The notes beneath the pieces were generated by a model that did not search any database, had not been told where the DNA came from, and saw nothing but the letters and a program-made list of their open reading frames with translations. A program made the position numbers and the translations under genes. DNA of 64,000 nt, taken from assembly GCF_027627455.1 (NCBI RefSeq), contig NZ_CP115483.1, positions 1,054,001-1,118,000 on the forward strand, given 5' to 3'. Source of the DNA: Sphingobacterium sp. SYP-B4668 (GTDB taxonomy: Bacteria > Bacteroidota > Bacteroidia > Sphingobacteriales > Sphingobacteriaceae). This document shows, piece by piece, positions 28,057 through 36,826 of this stretch (its first letter is position 1; each line of letters starts with the position of its first letter).

Positions 28057-29433
28057 TTAATGATTTGCGCTCTCAAGGGCTTTTGGGTCGTGCTCATGCT
28101 TGAACAATACTGCAAACAGTATGGCCACTATAAGCGTGTATGCAGAGAATGCAAGCCAGATGTGGTGCCAGTTTTTTAAGAAGATAGGTTTCTCAAAATT
28201 TCCATTGCTCAATACTGTCGTACCTTTTTCCTTTATAAAGTCCAGAAAATGACCATCTGTTACCTGTGTCTGTAGAAAACTTGCGAGGTGATTGACGTCG
28301 GCAAATGACATCGTAAAATAGTGGTCGATGACCCAGCCCGAAATAAGGCTGCCCAGTACTGCTCCAAACCCGTTGGTCATCATCATGAAGAGTCCTTGAG
28401 CAGAAGAGCGTATCTTGGAGTTCGTAGAAGTTTCTACAAAAAGAGATCCAGATATATTAAAAAAGTCAAATGCCATTCCATATACGATACAGGATAGGAC
28501 GATCATCCACAGTCCATCAGCCGGATTGCCATATGCAAATAGTCCGAAGCGTAATACCCATGCTACCATCGAAATCAGCATAACTTTTTTAATGCCAAAT
28601 CTTTTTAGGAAAAAGGGAATGGCCAAGATGAACAATGTTTCCGAAATCTGAGAAATCGACATGATGATTGTCGAATATTTTACAACCAATAAGTCTGTAT
28701 ATTTAGGAAAGAACTTGAATTCGTCGATATAAACATCACCATAGGCATTTGTCAGCTGCAATGCCCCACCTAAAAACATGGAAAAGACGAAGAACAATGC
28801 CATCTTGTAGTTTCCGAATAGCTTGAACGCTTCCAAACCAAATGTTTGAATCCACGAACTTTTTTCCTTAATTAGATTCTGAGGCGTATTTTTTGGAAGT
28901 GTTAGTGCATAGAGGCCTAAAGCAATAGCTGCTGCTCCCGCTATATAAAATTGATTAGCAGTAGCCTTATTACCGGAAAGATTGACAATCCACATCGCCG
29001 CTATAAAACCTACAGTGCCCCATACTCGAATCGGTGGGAAACTCCTAACCAAATCATAGTTGTTTTTAATCAGAGCTGTATAAGCAATGGAATTGGATAG
29101 CGCCAATGTGGGCATGTAGCAGCACATCGCTGCAAGCATGATATAGAAAAAAGATCCCGGATCAGTGACTTGAGGTAAGTAAAACAGAATCAATCCATAT
29201 AAAATGTGGAGGGCACAATATAAACGTTCCGCATTTATCCATCGGTCGGCGATTATTCCAATAAGGGTTGGCATAAATAGCGACGCAATACCCATTGTGG
29301 CGAAAATAGCGCCAAATTGTGTGCCGTCCCATTGTTTTGTGCCAAACCAAAAGTTTGCAATTGTGATTAACCAAGCTCCCCATACAAAGAATTGTATGAA
29401 GTTCATGATAGTCAATCGGAGTTTAATGGACAT
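28057..29433 (-). CDS. Nucleoside permease-like MFS transporter
   Basis: 458 residues, twelve predicted membrane helices. Start 'MSIKLRLTIMNFIQFFVWGAWLITIANFWF' region, 'PTLIGIIADRWINAERLYC', 'RVWGTVGFIAAMWI' and 'ISQISETLFILAIPFFLKRFGIK' are typical of the NupG-type nucleoside:H+ symporter family common in Bacteroidota. Uptake of nucleosides is the expected role; sugar-linked relatives exist, so the substrate is inferred. It follows the DUF151 nuclease gene by 27 bases on the same strand and so probably shares its promoter, giving a loose nucleic acid/nucleoside theme. Confidence 0.85.
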   Translation of the reverse strand: MSIKLRLTIMNFIQFFVWGAWLITIANFWFGTKQWDGTQFGAIFATMGIASLFMPTLIGIIADRWINAERLYCALHILYGLILFYLPQVTDPGSFFYIMLAAMCCYMPTLALSNSIAYTALIKNNYDLVRSFPPIRVWGTVGFIAAMWIVNLSGNKATANQFYIAGAAAIALGLYALTLPKNTPQNLIKEKSSWIQTFGLEAFKLFGNYKMALFFVFSMFLGGALQLTNAYGDVYIDEFKFFPKYTDLLVVKYSTIIMSISQISETLFILAIPFFLKRFGIKKVMLISMVAWVLRFGLFAYGNPADGLWMIVLSCIVYGMAFDFFNISGSLFVETSTNSKIRSSAQGLFMMMTNGFGAVLGSLISGWVIDHYFTMSFADVNHLASFLQTQVTDGHFLDFIKEKGTTVLSNGNFEKPIFLKNWHHIWLAFSAYTLIVAILFAVLFKHEHDPKALESANH

Positions 29434-29460
29434 GTAGTAAGGATTTCGTTAATTCTAAAT

Positions 29461-30090
29461 CTAGCGAGTAGATTTTCGGCGCGAGATTTCGTCTCGAATG
29501 GCGGCTGCGGCCTCATATTGTTCTTCAGAGATTGCTTTGTCTAAAGCTGTCTCCAATTGTTCGTCACTCAATGAGCTGTAAACTGATTTGGTCTGAGGTG
29601 GGGGAGGAGATTTGTGTTGTTCCTTGGAAAGCTGAGCAGTTTCTACATTTTCTATGTTTTCTAGAAAGGCAAAGTCATTGCTTTCGATTACAATTCCCGC
29701 CGCAGCCATGATAAACTCGTAGGTGTATATAGGAGCATCAAAACGCACAGCCAAAGCGATAGCGTCAGAGGTACGAGCATCAATTTCCGTTGTCGCATTG
29801 CCATCACTACAAATAAGCTTTGCAAAGAAGATGCCATCGATAAGGTTGTATATAATTACTTCTTGTAGTGTAATTTCGTATGCATCTGCAAATGATTTAA
29901 ATAAATCATGGGTAAGTGGGCGACTCGGTGTCATCTTTTCGATTTCGACGGCAATGGCTTGCGCCTCAAAGCCACCAATGATGATGGGTAATCTTCTATT
30001 CCCGCCAACTTCGCCAAGTACTAACGCATATGCCCCCGATTGGGTCTGGCTATACGAAAGCCCTACAATATCTAAATTGATTTTCTTCAT
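29461..30090 (-). CDS. Bifunctional nuclease (DUF151) with UVR motif
   Basis: 209 residues from the ATG at 30090. BFN/DUF151 domain over about 1-130 ('LVLGEVGGNRRLPIIIGGFE', 'HDLFKSFADAYEI', 'ARTSDAIALAVRFDAPIYTY'), a Pro-rich linker, and a C-terminal UVR motif ('LETALDKAISEEQYEAAAAI'), the coiled pair that in UvrB binds UvrC. Plant relatives have RNase and DNase activity; the bacterial role is unproven. The upstream ATG at 30111 lies within the promoter, so it is excluded. Operon with the downstream nucleoside transporter. Confidence 0.88.
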   Translation of the reverse strand: MKKINLDIVGLSYSQTQSGAYALVLGEVGGNRRLPIIIGGFEAQAIAVEIEKMTPSRPLTHDLFKSFADAYEITLQEVIIYNLIDGIFFAKLICSDGNATTEIDARTSDAIALAVRFDAPIYTYEFIMAAAGIVIESNDFAFLENIENVETAQLSKEQHKSPPPPQTKSVYSSLSDEQLETALDKAISEEQYEAAAAIRDEISRRKSTR

Positions 30091-30108
30091 TTTCCCTCTT
30101 ACGATGTA

Positions 30109-30139
30109 CAAACTTAGACAAATTTGCTTTTATATGCAA
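30109..30139 (-). promoter_or_regulatory. Promoter of the DUF151 nuclease-MFS operon
   Basis: On the minus strand TTG (30139-30137), 20 bases, TAAGTTTG (30116-30109): full -33/-7 match, leader of about 15 bases to the ATG at 30090. Confidence 0.65.
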
Positions 30140-30234
30140 TTTAATAGCGTGATATATAAGCAATTTGTCACCCTATACATTGTCATTCGCGACATCGTTT
30201 TTTCACTACCAAAACATGTAAATTGATGGCCAAA

Positions 30235-30274
30235 AAAAAGTGGCTACTGCAATTATCTAGAGTAACCACTTTTT
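30235..30274 (-). terminator. Terminator of the etfBA operon
   Basis: 14-bp stem (AAAAAGTGGTTACT / AGTAGCCACTTTTT on the minus strand, one G-T pair) with a T-rich 3' flank, 23 bases after the etfA stop. Confidence 0.85.
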
Positions 30275-30296
30275 CGAATAGTAAGGAGTTGTTTTT

Positions 30297-31271
30297 TTAA
30301 TTTCCTTTGTATGATTTTAATGCTGCTGTCAGTTTAGGTACCACCTCAAAAGCGTCACCCACGATACCGTAGTCAGCAACTTTGAAGAAAGGGGCTTCAG
30401 GATCTTTGTTGATAACGACTATGGTTTTGGAAGAGCTTACACCTGCTAGATGCTGGATAGCTCCCGAAATACCGATGGCAATATATAGATTAGGACTGAC
30501 CACAATTCCGGTCTGTCCAACATGTTCGGAATGAGGCCTCCAACCAGCGTCTGAAACAGGTTTTGAGCAAGCTGTCGCTGCACCAAGCACTTCGGCTAGC
30601 TCTTCAATCATTGCCCAATTCTCTGGTCCCTTAAGGCCGCGACCAGCTGAGACCACAATCTCGGCCTCAGGCAATGATACCTTATCAGTAGCCCTTACGA
30701 TTTCCTTCACAATAGTGCTTAAATCTTTTGCATTAACTTGCGGAGCAAAAGCTTCAATGCTCGCGGTACCTCCTAACGTCTTTGCTTCAAATGCATTTGG
30801 ATTTAGAGAGACTACTTTGATAGGAGATGTCAATGAGATTGTTGCAAATGCTTTGTTGGAAAATGCGGTCTTCTTAACAGACAGCGAATCTCCATTTATT
30901 TGAGGCAATTCGATTGCTCCGTCAGCAAGTCCCGCCTGTAGTTTAGCTGCGACACGTGGAGCCAATCCCTTGCCGCTGAAAGAGTTTGAAAGTACCACAA
31001 GTTTAGCCCCCTCATGCCTCGCCGCCTCAGCAATTATAAAGGCATAGGCTTGGTTGACAAAGTTTTTGAGATCATTGCTTTGGACGCTTAAGACTTTCTC
31101 TGCACCATATCGCCCTAGTTTTTCCAATTCTGAGGCTTCCACATTCCCAATAGATATTGCAGTAACTGTGTCCCCAGTTTGAGTAGCTACGGCTTTAGCA
31201 TAGGAAACGACTTCGAAAGCCGATTTTTTAAACTGTCCTTCGATATTTTCGATATAAACGAGTATAGACAT
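30297..31271 (-). CDS. etfA: Electron transfer flavoprotein subunit alpha
   Basis: 324 residues from the ATG at 31271 ('[20 protein letters not shown]'). The FAD-binding C-terminal domain shows '[14 protein letters not shown]', 'AVGASRPVSDAGW'-type sequence (here '[20 protein letters not shown]'), '[20 protein letters not shown]', and '[20 protein letters not shown]', all typical of ETF-alpha. Passes electrons from acyl-CoA dehydrogenases to the quinone pool. 26 bases downstream of etfB, ending in a strong terminator. Confidence 0.95.
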   Translation of the reverse strand: MSILVYIENIEGQFKKSAFEVVSYAKAVATQTGDTVTAISIGNVEASELEKLGRYGAEKVLSVQSNDLKNFVNQAYAFIIAEAARHEGAKLVVLSNSFSGKGLAPRVAAKLQAGLADGAIELPQINGDSLSVKKTAFSNKAFATISLTSPIKVVSLNPNAFEAKTLGGTASIEAFAPQVNAKDLSTIVKEIVRATDKVSLPEAEIVVSAGRGLKGPENWAMIEELAEVLGAATACSKPVSDAGWRPHSEHVGQTGIVVSPNLYIAIGISGAIQHLAGVSSSKTIVVINKDPEAPFFKVADYGIVGDAFEVVPKLTAALKSYKGN

Positions 31272-31297
31272 AATCTTCAATTTTTTCAATAAATGAA

Positions 31298-32035
31298 TTA
31301 AATGACTTTTGCTTCATCATGCAAAAGACCCACTAACTTCTCCACTTCTGCGGCACCTACTATTTTGACAGCTCCACGAGGGGCAGGTGATTCATAGTTG
31401 CTTACGGAAGAGAGTTGAGACACTTCGATAGGCGCAATCACAGCTAGAGGCTTAGTACGCGCACTCATAATACCACGCATATTTGGGATTTTAGGTTCGG
31501 CTACACCTTCGGCCACACCCACCACTATTGGAAGCGTGGTACTCAAGACTTCTTTGCCTCCTTCAATCTCGCGCTCAACTGTCGCATTATTGCCTTCAAT
31601 ATCCAGCTTCTTTGCAATGGAGATAGACGGGATGTCTAATAGTTCGCCAAGGATCGCAGCCACTTGTGTACCGTTATAGTCAATTGACTCCCTACCCGTA
31701 AGGATGAGGTCAAAAGCATTGCTCTTCACATAGCTGGCAATTTGGTTGGCTACAAACCAAGCATCTCTAGGCTCGCTGTCGACACGAACGGCATCGTCAG
31801 CACCAGTTGCCAAAGCTTTTCGGATTGTGGGTTCGGTACTGCCTTCACCAACATTGATGACAGTCACTGTGCCTTTTCCTCCCTCAGCTAGGTCAATAGC
31901 TTTGGATAAAGCAATTTCATCGTATGGATTCACGATAAATTGAACACCTGCCGTATTGAATGTTGAACCATTATTAGCAAATGTTATTTTGGATGTCGTA
32001 TCGGGGACATTACTTATACAAACTAATATTCTCAT
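31298..32035 (-). CDS. etfB: Electron transfer flavoprotein subunit beta
   Basis: 245 residues from the ATG at 32035 ('MRILVCISNVPDTTSKITFA'). ETF-beta pattern: 'VNPYDEIALSKAIDLAEG', 'LATGADDAVRVD', 'LILTGRESIDYNGTQVAAIL' and 'EREIEGGKEVLSTTLPIVVG', the recognition-loop region. It binds AMP and partners EtfA as the soluble carrier for fatty acid or amino acid oxidation. The -7 element TAGGTTTG at 32054-32061 sets the start; the longer frame to 32056 would begin inside it. Confidence 0.95.
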   Translation of the reverse strand: MRILVCISNVPDTTSKITFANNGSTFNTAGVQFIVNPYDEIALSKAIDLAEGGKGTVTVINVGEGSTEPTIRKALATGADDAVRVDSEPRDAWFVANQIASYVKSNAFDLILTGRESIDYNGTQVAAILGELLDIPSISIAKKLDIEGNNATVEREIEGGKEVLSTTLPIVVGVAEGVAEPKIPNMRGIMSARTKPLAVIAPIEVSQLSSVSNYESPAPRGAVKIVGAAEVEKLVGLLHDEAKVI

Positions 32036-32053
32036 AATCGGATGCGTTTTACA

Positions 32054-32061
32054 CAAACCTA
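32054..32061 (-). promoter_or_regulatory. -7 element of the etfBA operon
   Basis: TAGGTTTG on the minus strand, 18 bases before the etfB ATG. The nearest TTG (32088-32086) is 24 bases away, a wide spacing. Confidence 0.5.
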
Positions 32062-32333
32062 ATATAAATTGGTGTAAAAGAAAAACAAGAGGAGTTTGTT
32101 TTCTGTTTTTTGCTTTTTTGATTTCCTGTCTTTTTTGACTAATAATATGTCCTCTTTAAGTATGTTTGTTCTTTTAAGTTATTGTTTTTAAGTGTGTTGT
32201 GATTGTTTCTTTCGAATTGTTAATGTAGTTGTATTAATCGTCAGTGGAATGTCATTTTATATGCTAGCATAGTAAATCGTAATTTGAGATACCGTGATTC
32301 TTCTACAGATTTAGGTTTATACGAATCAATGAT
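32062..32333. other. Divergent intergenic region, T-rich, no gene
   Basis: The stretch between the etfBA promoter and the TPR gene is T-rich on the plus strand and shows no credible coding frame. It contains a 12-base perfect palindrome TATGCTAGCATA at 32260-32271, which might be a regulator site but could be chance. Nothing else recognised. Confidence 0.4.
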
Positions 32334-32341
32334 TATTTTTG
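32334..32341 (+). promoter_or_regulatory. -7 element of the TPR gene
   Basis: TATTTTTG, full match, 26 bases before the ATG at 32368. Confidence 0.5.
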
Positions 32342-32367
32342 GATATATATATTAAGGATTGAAACAT

Positions 32368-32703
32368 ATGTCTTCTAAACTAGAACAGCTTCAAGATTTT
32401 TTGAAGGAAACTCCACAAGACCCTTTTTTGCATTACGCTTTAGCAAATGAGTATTTGAAGTTAGGGAATGAACAAGAATCGCTGGCAAGATTTGTCGCAA
32501 TAACCGAACAATTTCCCGATTATGTTGGTACTTACTATCATTTAGGAAAATTGTTGGAGAAATTAAACCGTACCGATGAAGCTATAATTTATTATGAAAA
32601 AGGCATGGTTGTCGCACAGAGCAAGCGCAATATGCATGCTCTGAATGAGCTTAGGGGAGCATATAGACTCGCTTTGGGCGAGGATGAAGATGAGGACTAT
32701 TAA
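32368..32703 (+). CDS. Small tetratricopeptide-repeat protein
   Basis: 111 residues from the ATG at 32368, preceded by AAGGA; a TTG nine bases earlier is not needed. Two or three TPR helical hairpins: 'DPFLHYALANEYLKLGNEQE', 'DYVGTYYHLGKLLEKLNRTD', 'AIIYYEKGMVVAQSKRNMHA', then an acidic tail. TPRs mediate protein-protein contact; the partner is unknown. No signal peptide, so probably cytoplasmic. Single gene, divergent from etfBA. Confidence 0.85.
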   Translation: MSSKLEQLQDFLKETPQDPFLHYALANEYLKLGNEQESLARFVAITEQFPDYVGTYYHLGKLLEKLNRTDEAIIYYEKGMVVAQSKRNMHALNELRGAYRLALGEDEDEDY

Positions 32704-32783
32704 ATGTTAAAGTTTAGCGAAAACGTATAATTATTGATTTTGTGGTATCACTTTTGATTCGCTCTTAGTAAGTTACTAGAATC

Positions 32784-33227
32784 ATGAAAACGTTAACGTA
32801 CATTTTTGCCACTTTTTTATTGCTTATGGCATTGGCGGGTTGTATTAACAACCGTCAAGGTAAAAATGAACACTCAAACTCTACCGAACAGAATATCGCA
32901 CAACAAAATGGCGTAGCAACTAGCGGAAGTGAGGTCTTGGGAAACTATAGAGGTGTATTGCCCTGTACTGATTGCCAAGGTATTGAGACAATCCTGCAAA
33001 TCAAAGCAGATAAATCGTATCGGTTAAGTACAAAATATCTTGGCAAAAGTGACGAAAATTTCATCAAAGCTGGTAGATGGAAGATTCATGCAAGTACATT
33101 GAGTCTAGAGGGTATCGATTATAAATTTAAAATTTTTGAAGACCACTTGGGACAATTGGATCTGTCAGGTAATGATATGAGAGGTGATCTCGCCGACCAG
33201 TATCTGCTATCCAAAATTGAAAATTAG
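32784..33227 (+). CDS. NlpE-like lipoprotein
   Basis: 147 residues. Lipoprotein signal peptide ending 'LAGC', an Asn/Gln/Ser linker, then an NlpE N-terminal-type domain: 'LGNYRGVLPCTDCQGIETIL', with the family CxxC, then beta strands ('ADKSYRLSTKYLGKSDENF', 'GRWKIHASTLSLEGIDYKF'). In E. coli, NlpE is an outer-membrane lipoprotein that signals surface or copper stress to Cpx; no Cpx system is in this window, so only the domain type is claimed. Ends in a long palindromic terminator shared with the next gene. Confidence 0.85.
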   Translation: MKTLTYIFATFLLLMALAGCINNRQGKNEHSNSTEQNIAQQNGVATSGSEVLGNYRGVLPCTDCQGIETILQIKADKSYRLSTKYLGKSDENFIKAGRWKIHASTLSLEGIDYKFKIFEDHLGQLDLSGNDMRGDLADQYLLSKIEN

Positions 33228-33234
33228 TCAAGGG

Positions 33235-33286
33235 TTATAAATAAGCAAGGAGCCTATTGATTAATAGGCTCCTTGCTTATTTATAA
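33235..33286. terminator. Bidirectional terminator with a 24-bp perfect stem
   Basis: Arms 33235-33258 and 33263-33286 are perfect inverse complements with a 4-base loop (GATT), between the convergent NlpE-like and cysteine desulfurase genes. No long T run on either side; stem length may compensate. Confidence 0.75.
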
Positions 33287-33298
33287 TCATATGGAATA

Positions 33299-34441
33299 CT
33301 ACACCAATGCATCATGTTGACAAAGCTCTTTGAGCTTAGCAACGACAAAATCCACCTCATCTTTTGTGTTAAGTTTAGAAAAAGAGAATCGAACAGACGG
33401 TCGGTCGCTTGACGCTCTTATGGCAGTCAATACATGTGACCCTATGTCCGTTCCCGAGCTGCATGCGCTACCCCCGGAACAAGAGATGCCCGCGATATCA
33501 AGGCTAAATAATAGCATATCTGACATGTTGGTACATGGAAAAGCGACATTTAATACGGTATATAACGAGCGATCCTGATCCGTCTCGCCATTGAATTGGA
33601 TATCGGGTATTGCTTGGACAAGCTCTTCCATCATATAAGATTTGATGCCCTGGATGTGTTCCCGATCTTGGTCCATGTGTTGATAGCACAATTCAAGTGC
33701 TTTTGCCAAACCTACAATCCCATATACATTTTCCGTCCCACCTCGCATATTACGTTCTTGAGCACCACCATAGATCAATGGTTTGATTTTGTTTTTTGCA
33801 TTCACATATAGAAAACCAACTCCTTTCGGGCCATGAAATTTATGTGCAGCACCTGTAATGAAATCTATATTTAATTCGCTAAGATTATGGTGGTAATGCC
33901 CCATAGTTTGTACTGTATCCGCATGGTATACCGCTTGATAGCGCGTACATATCTCCGCTACATATTTGATGTCGGTTAGATTTCCTATCTCATTATTGGC
34001 GTGCATCAGTGAAACAAATGTTCGGGGTTGCTGTGCCAATAACTCCTCTAGTTGATTAAGATCTACATTTCCTTTTTCATCTACACGGAGAAGTTGAAGG
34101 TGTATTTGTCCTGCTTTCTCCAACTCCTCTAGCGTATGCAATACAGCATGGTGTTCTATAGGCGATGATATTGCATGCTTGATGCCAAGGTCTACTATCG
34201 ATCTAACTATAGCCATATTATCTGCTTCCGTACCACCCGAAGTGAAGAAGATTTCAGAAGGAGAAGTCTTTAATAGGGCAGATACCGTTTTTCGAGCTTT
34301 TTCAACTATTGTTTTAACTTGTCGACCATGAGAATGAATAGAAGAGGGGTTTCCAAAATTCTCTTGCATGGTCTCTACCATCACTTTGATGACTTCAGGA
34401 TCTAGTGGAGTCGTCGCAGCATTATCGAAATAAATTTGCAT
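33299..34441 (-). CDS. Cysteine desulfurase (NifS/IscS family)
   Basis: 380 residues, PLP enzyme that frees sulfur from Cys as a persulfide for Fe-S clusters or thiolation. 'IYFDNAATTPLDPEVIKVM', 'SGGTEADNMAIV', 'HADTVQTMGHYHHNLSELNI', the PLP Lys in 'GAAHKFHGPKGVGF', and the active Cys in 'SGGSACSSGTDIGSHV'. This is the class I (NifS/IscS-like) loop. No iscU or mnmA beside it. Last gene of rsmI-PH/SHOCT-lnt-desulfurase (30 bases after lnt). Confidence 0.93.
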   Translation of the reverse strand: MQIYFDNAATTPLDPEVIKVMVETMQENFGNPSSIHSHGRQVKTIVEKARKTVSALLKTSPSEIFFTSGGTEADNMAIVRSIVDLGIKHAISSPIEHHAVLHTLEELEKAGQIHLQLLRVDEKGNVDLNQLEELLAQQPRTFVSLMHANNEIGNLTDIKYVAEICTRYQAVYHADTVQTMGHYHHNLSELNIDFITGAAHKFHGPKGVGFLYVNAKNKIKPLIYGGAQERNMRGGTENVYGIVGLAKALELCYQHMDQDREHIQGIKSYMMEELVQAIPDIQFNGETDQDRSLYTVLNVAFPCTNMSDMLLFSLDIAGISCSGGSACSSGTDIGSHVLTAIRASSDRPSVRFSFSKLNTKDEVDFVVAKLKELCQHDALV

Positions 34442-34471
34442 TCAGCAAAGTTAGAAATTAGTATTCATTTT

Positions 34472-36085
34472 TTAAACTACTTTTTTAGTAGGCTTTATCA
34501 ATAATAGGATTGACAGAAATGCTGTTATTAATGACGCAAATGCAATAAGATCACCATATCGGGTATATAACGTGAGCTGTTCGTTCAGGTTAATCTCTTG
34601 AGCTAGCGCTGCTGGTACCCACCACTCCGTTTGCTGAACGATATCACCCCGCTGGTTAATAAAGGCCGAAATGCCCGTATTTGCCGAACGTGCCACCCAG
34701 CGACGATTCTCAATCGCTCTCAACTTGGCATATTGGAGGTGTTGGTCTTTACCTGAAGTATTTTTCCACCAGCCATCATTCGTCACAATAGTGATGAATT
34801 GAGCACCTTGTCGGACATAATCACTTACATAGTCGCCCCATATAGATTCGTAACAGATTACTGGTGCTGCTCCGATGCCACTTTGACTATAAAATACACT
34901 GGGTTCGTCCTGACGTCCATAGCCGCCAGTAGTACCCCCAAACTGCGCAAAAAGGGGCTTCATGAAACTCAGAGCCGAACCAAAGGGCATTTGCTCTACA
35001 CCAGGTACAAGTTTGGATTTGTGATAAAATTGGAGCTTGGAAGAATTGTCTACCAATACAGCAGCATTAAAATGATCCACGAATTGACTCCCGTAAGGTC
35101 GTGCCGTGGTGGTGCGCTGGTCATTGTAAAATCGGATGCTCTCGATTCCTGAAAGTACATTCCCATTTTTGTAGGAGTCCAGAAAAGTCAGTATCTCCTC
35201 GTATGCAGGATACTCGCGAAAATTTTCTTCATCAATCCAGCTGCGGGAGGATATAGCCGTTTCGGGCCAAATGAAAAATTCTGTATTTGGTTTGCTTACC
35301 GATTTAGAAAGTTGAAGAAGAGTCTGTAACTGATCTTCGGGGGGAATTGGTCCAAATTTGCTATAAGGATCGATATTAGGTTGGACCACTACAATTTCAG
35401 AGGGATTGACATGTTCTTCAAACGTAGAGTATCGAACTATTGAGCCAATCACGGGAATGGCTATAATTCCAATCAATAAACTTAATACGAGCTTATGACG
35501 TTTGAGGACATAGTGTTGATGCCTATGTAGAAAAAGCACAAAAAGAAGGATGTTGACCAGCCAAATCCATAAAGAACCACCGTATATACCTGTCAGTTCG
35601 TACCATTGTACGAGTTGGTGAGAGGTTGCAAACCCATTGCCAAGCGTCATCCATGGGAAAGCTAAGTCCCAAGTCTGGTGGAGGTATTCATAGCTTATCC
35701 ATAACGAAGCGAGTCCAACCAATGAAATCGGTAAGCTTCTTTTTTTTCGCAGTTGATAATATAACCAGAAGGCTGTGGCCATCAAAAGTGGGGCCAAGCC
35801 AAATGGGATAAGAGAAATGGGAAGCGCGGCATAGGCAGGCAGTTGGGCACTCATAGCATTGTAAACCCAATAAATAGATGCCGTATTCCAGATGAAACCA
35901 GTCAAAAAAGCCAAGCCGAATACTTTTCTACCTTTTAGGGAGCTGTCATTCCTTATAATCTGTTCTATACCCAACAGTAAGGGGACAAAAGCAATCAATA
36001 GAACCAGGCCGGTATAAGGAATCGGCGGCCATGCCAGCCACAATAAAAAGGCACTTAAAAGTGCCAATACATATTTGTTGTTCAC
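34472..36085 (-). CDS. lnt: Apolipoprotein N-acyltransferase
   Basis: 537 residues: about six to seven N-terminal membrane helices, a nitrilase-like catalytic domain and a final helix near the C-terminus. Catalytic triad candidates are Glu in 'FIWPETAISS', Lys in 'YHKSKLVPGVEQMPFG' and Cys in 'PVICYESIWGD'. It adds the third acyl chain to lipoproteins in the inner membrane, as needed for those seen elsewhere in this window. 2 bases after the PH/SHOCT gene. Confidence 0.94.
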   Translation of the reverse strand: MNNKYVLALLSAFLLWLAWPPIPYTGLVLLIAFVPLLLGIEQIIRNDSSLKGRKVFGLAFLTGFIWNTASIYWVYNAMSAQLPAYAALPISLIPFGLAPLLMATAFWLYYQLRKKRSLPISLVGLASLWISYEYLHQTWDLAFPWMTLGNGFATSHQLVQWYELTGIYGGSLWIWLVNILLFVLFLHRHQHYVLKRHKLVLSLLIGIIAIPVIGSIVRYSTFEEHVNPSEIVVVQPNIDPYSKFGPIPPEDQLQTLLQLSKSVSKPNTEFFIWPETAISSRSWIDEENFREYPAYEEILTFLDSYKNGNVLSGIESIRFYNDQRTTTARPYGSQFVDHFNAAVLVDNSSKLQFYHKSKLVPGVEQMPFGSALSFMKPLFAQFGGTTGGYGRQDEPSVFYSQSGIGAAPVICYESIWGDYVSDYVRQGAQFITIVTNDGWWKNTSGKDQHLQYAKLRAIENRRWVARSANTGISAFINQRGDIVQQTEWWVPAALAQEINLNEQLTLYTRYGDLIAFASLITAFLSILLLIKPTKKVV

Positions 36086-36087
36086 GT

Positions 36088-36786
36088 CTACAGTTGAGAA
36101 AGTAATTCGTTCTTCTTGTTCTCGTATTCCGCTTGAGTAATCAGCTGTTTGTCAAACAGTGATTTCAATTTTTTTAATTTCAGGGTAATTTCATCATCAG
36201 CCTCTTCTACAGGTGTGGCCTGCTCGTTCAAGGGCGGAGGCAGTGGTGCCGTTGTGTAAGATGGGACTGGTGTCGGTTCCGCAGGTGTTGTGTATTCCGA
36301 AATAGGATGAGAGTCACTAGGGCGCTCTTCCTGTTCCTCTATAATCACAGGTGCGGGCTTGGGGATTTCTGTTATTCGCTCTATCTTTGTCTCCTCTTTC
36401 TTGTTGGTTTCCAAAGCACCTTTGATTAACTGGTATAGTTTGCGGGCTTGTATTTTTGGAATATAATCAATGCTGAGATTCTCACCAGTGAGTGGAATGA
36501 CCGTCACCTTTGAACCAAAGATTTCTTCTTTAAATGCGATATCCTTAATGTCCTTCCAGCTAAAAATTTCAAAATTAGTGGCTAGTCCCAATTTTGTAAA
36601 CTCACATAGGAAGATACGCTTGCTACTCACCGCGATGCTGTCCGGTAGAATCGTTACTGCAGGTTTTTTCTGCAGAGCAATGTAGTCAATCTGCTCTCCA
36701 GGGGTCATCATATCCTGTAGCTTGTCTACCAATTTTTCTACTACTTTGACGTCTTGTCCGTCCTGTATATACTTATCAACAATCAT
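36088..36786 (-). CDS. PH-like domain protein with C-terminal SHOCT motif
   Basis: 232 residues. A bacterial PH-like domain covers about 35-130 ('SIAVSSKRIFLCEFTKLGLA', 'FSWKDIKDIAFKEEIFGSKV'), followed by a Pro/Thr/Glu-rich linker and a SHOCT motif at the end ('KLKKLKSLFDKQLITQAEYE'), a short helical element found at termini of many bacterial proteins. No signal peptide. Role unknown; PH-like plus SHOCT suggests membrane-associated oligomers. Placed between rsmI and lnt with 40- and 2-base gaps. Confidence 0.8.
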   Translation of the reverse strand: MIVDKYIQDGQDVKVVEKLVDKLQDMMTPGEQIDYIALQKKPAVTILPDSIAVSSKRIFLCEFTKLGLATNFEIFSWKDIKDIAFKEEIFGSKVTVIPLTGENLSIDYIPKIQARKLYQLIKGALETNKKEETKIERITEIPKPAPVIIEEQEERPSDSHPISEYTTPAEPTPVPSYTTAPLPPPLNEQATPVEEADDEITLKLKKLKSLFDKQLITQAEYENKKNELLSQL

Positions 36787-36826
36787 TTTCTACTCTATTT
36801 GGATAAATAATAAGATTCTCTAAAAA

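Noticed and set aside
29723-30226. Open frame of 167 codons on the plus strand opposite the DUF151 gene
   Set aside because: Antisense shadow of a conserved domain; it also runs through the promoter of that gene.
30297-31289. Longer etfA and etfB starts
   Set aside because: The longer frames add residues not seen at the start of ETF subunits; for etfB the extension lies in the promoter.
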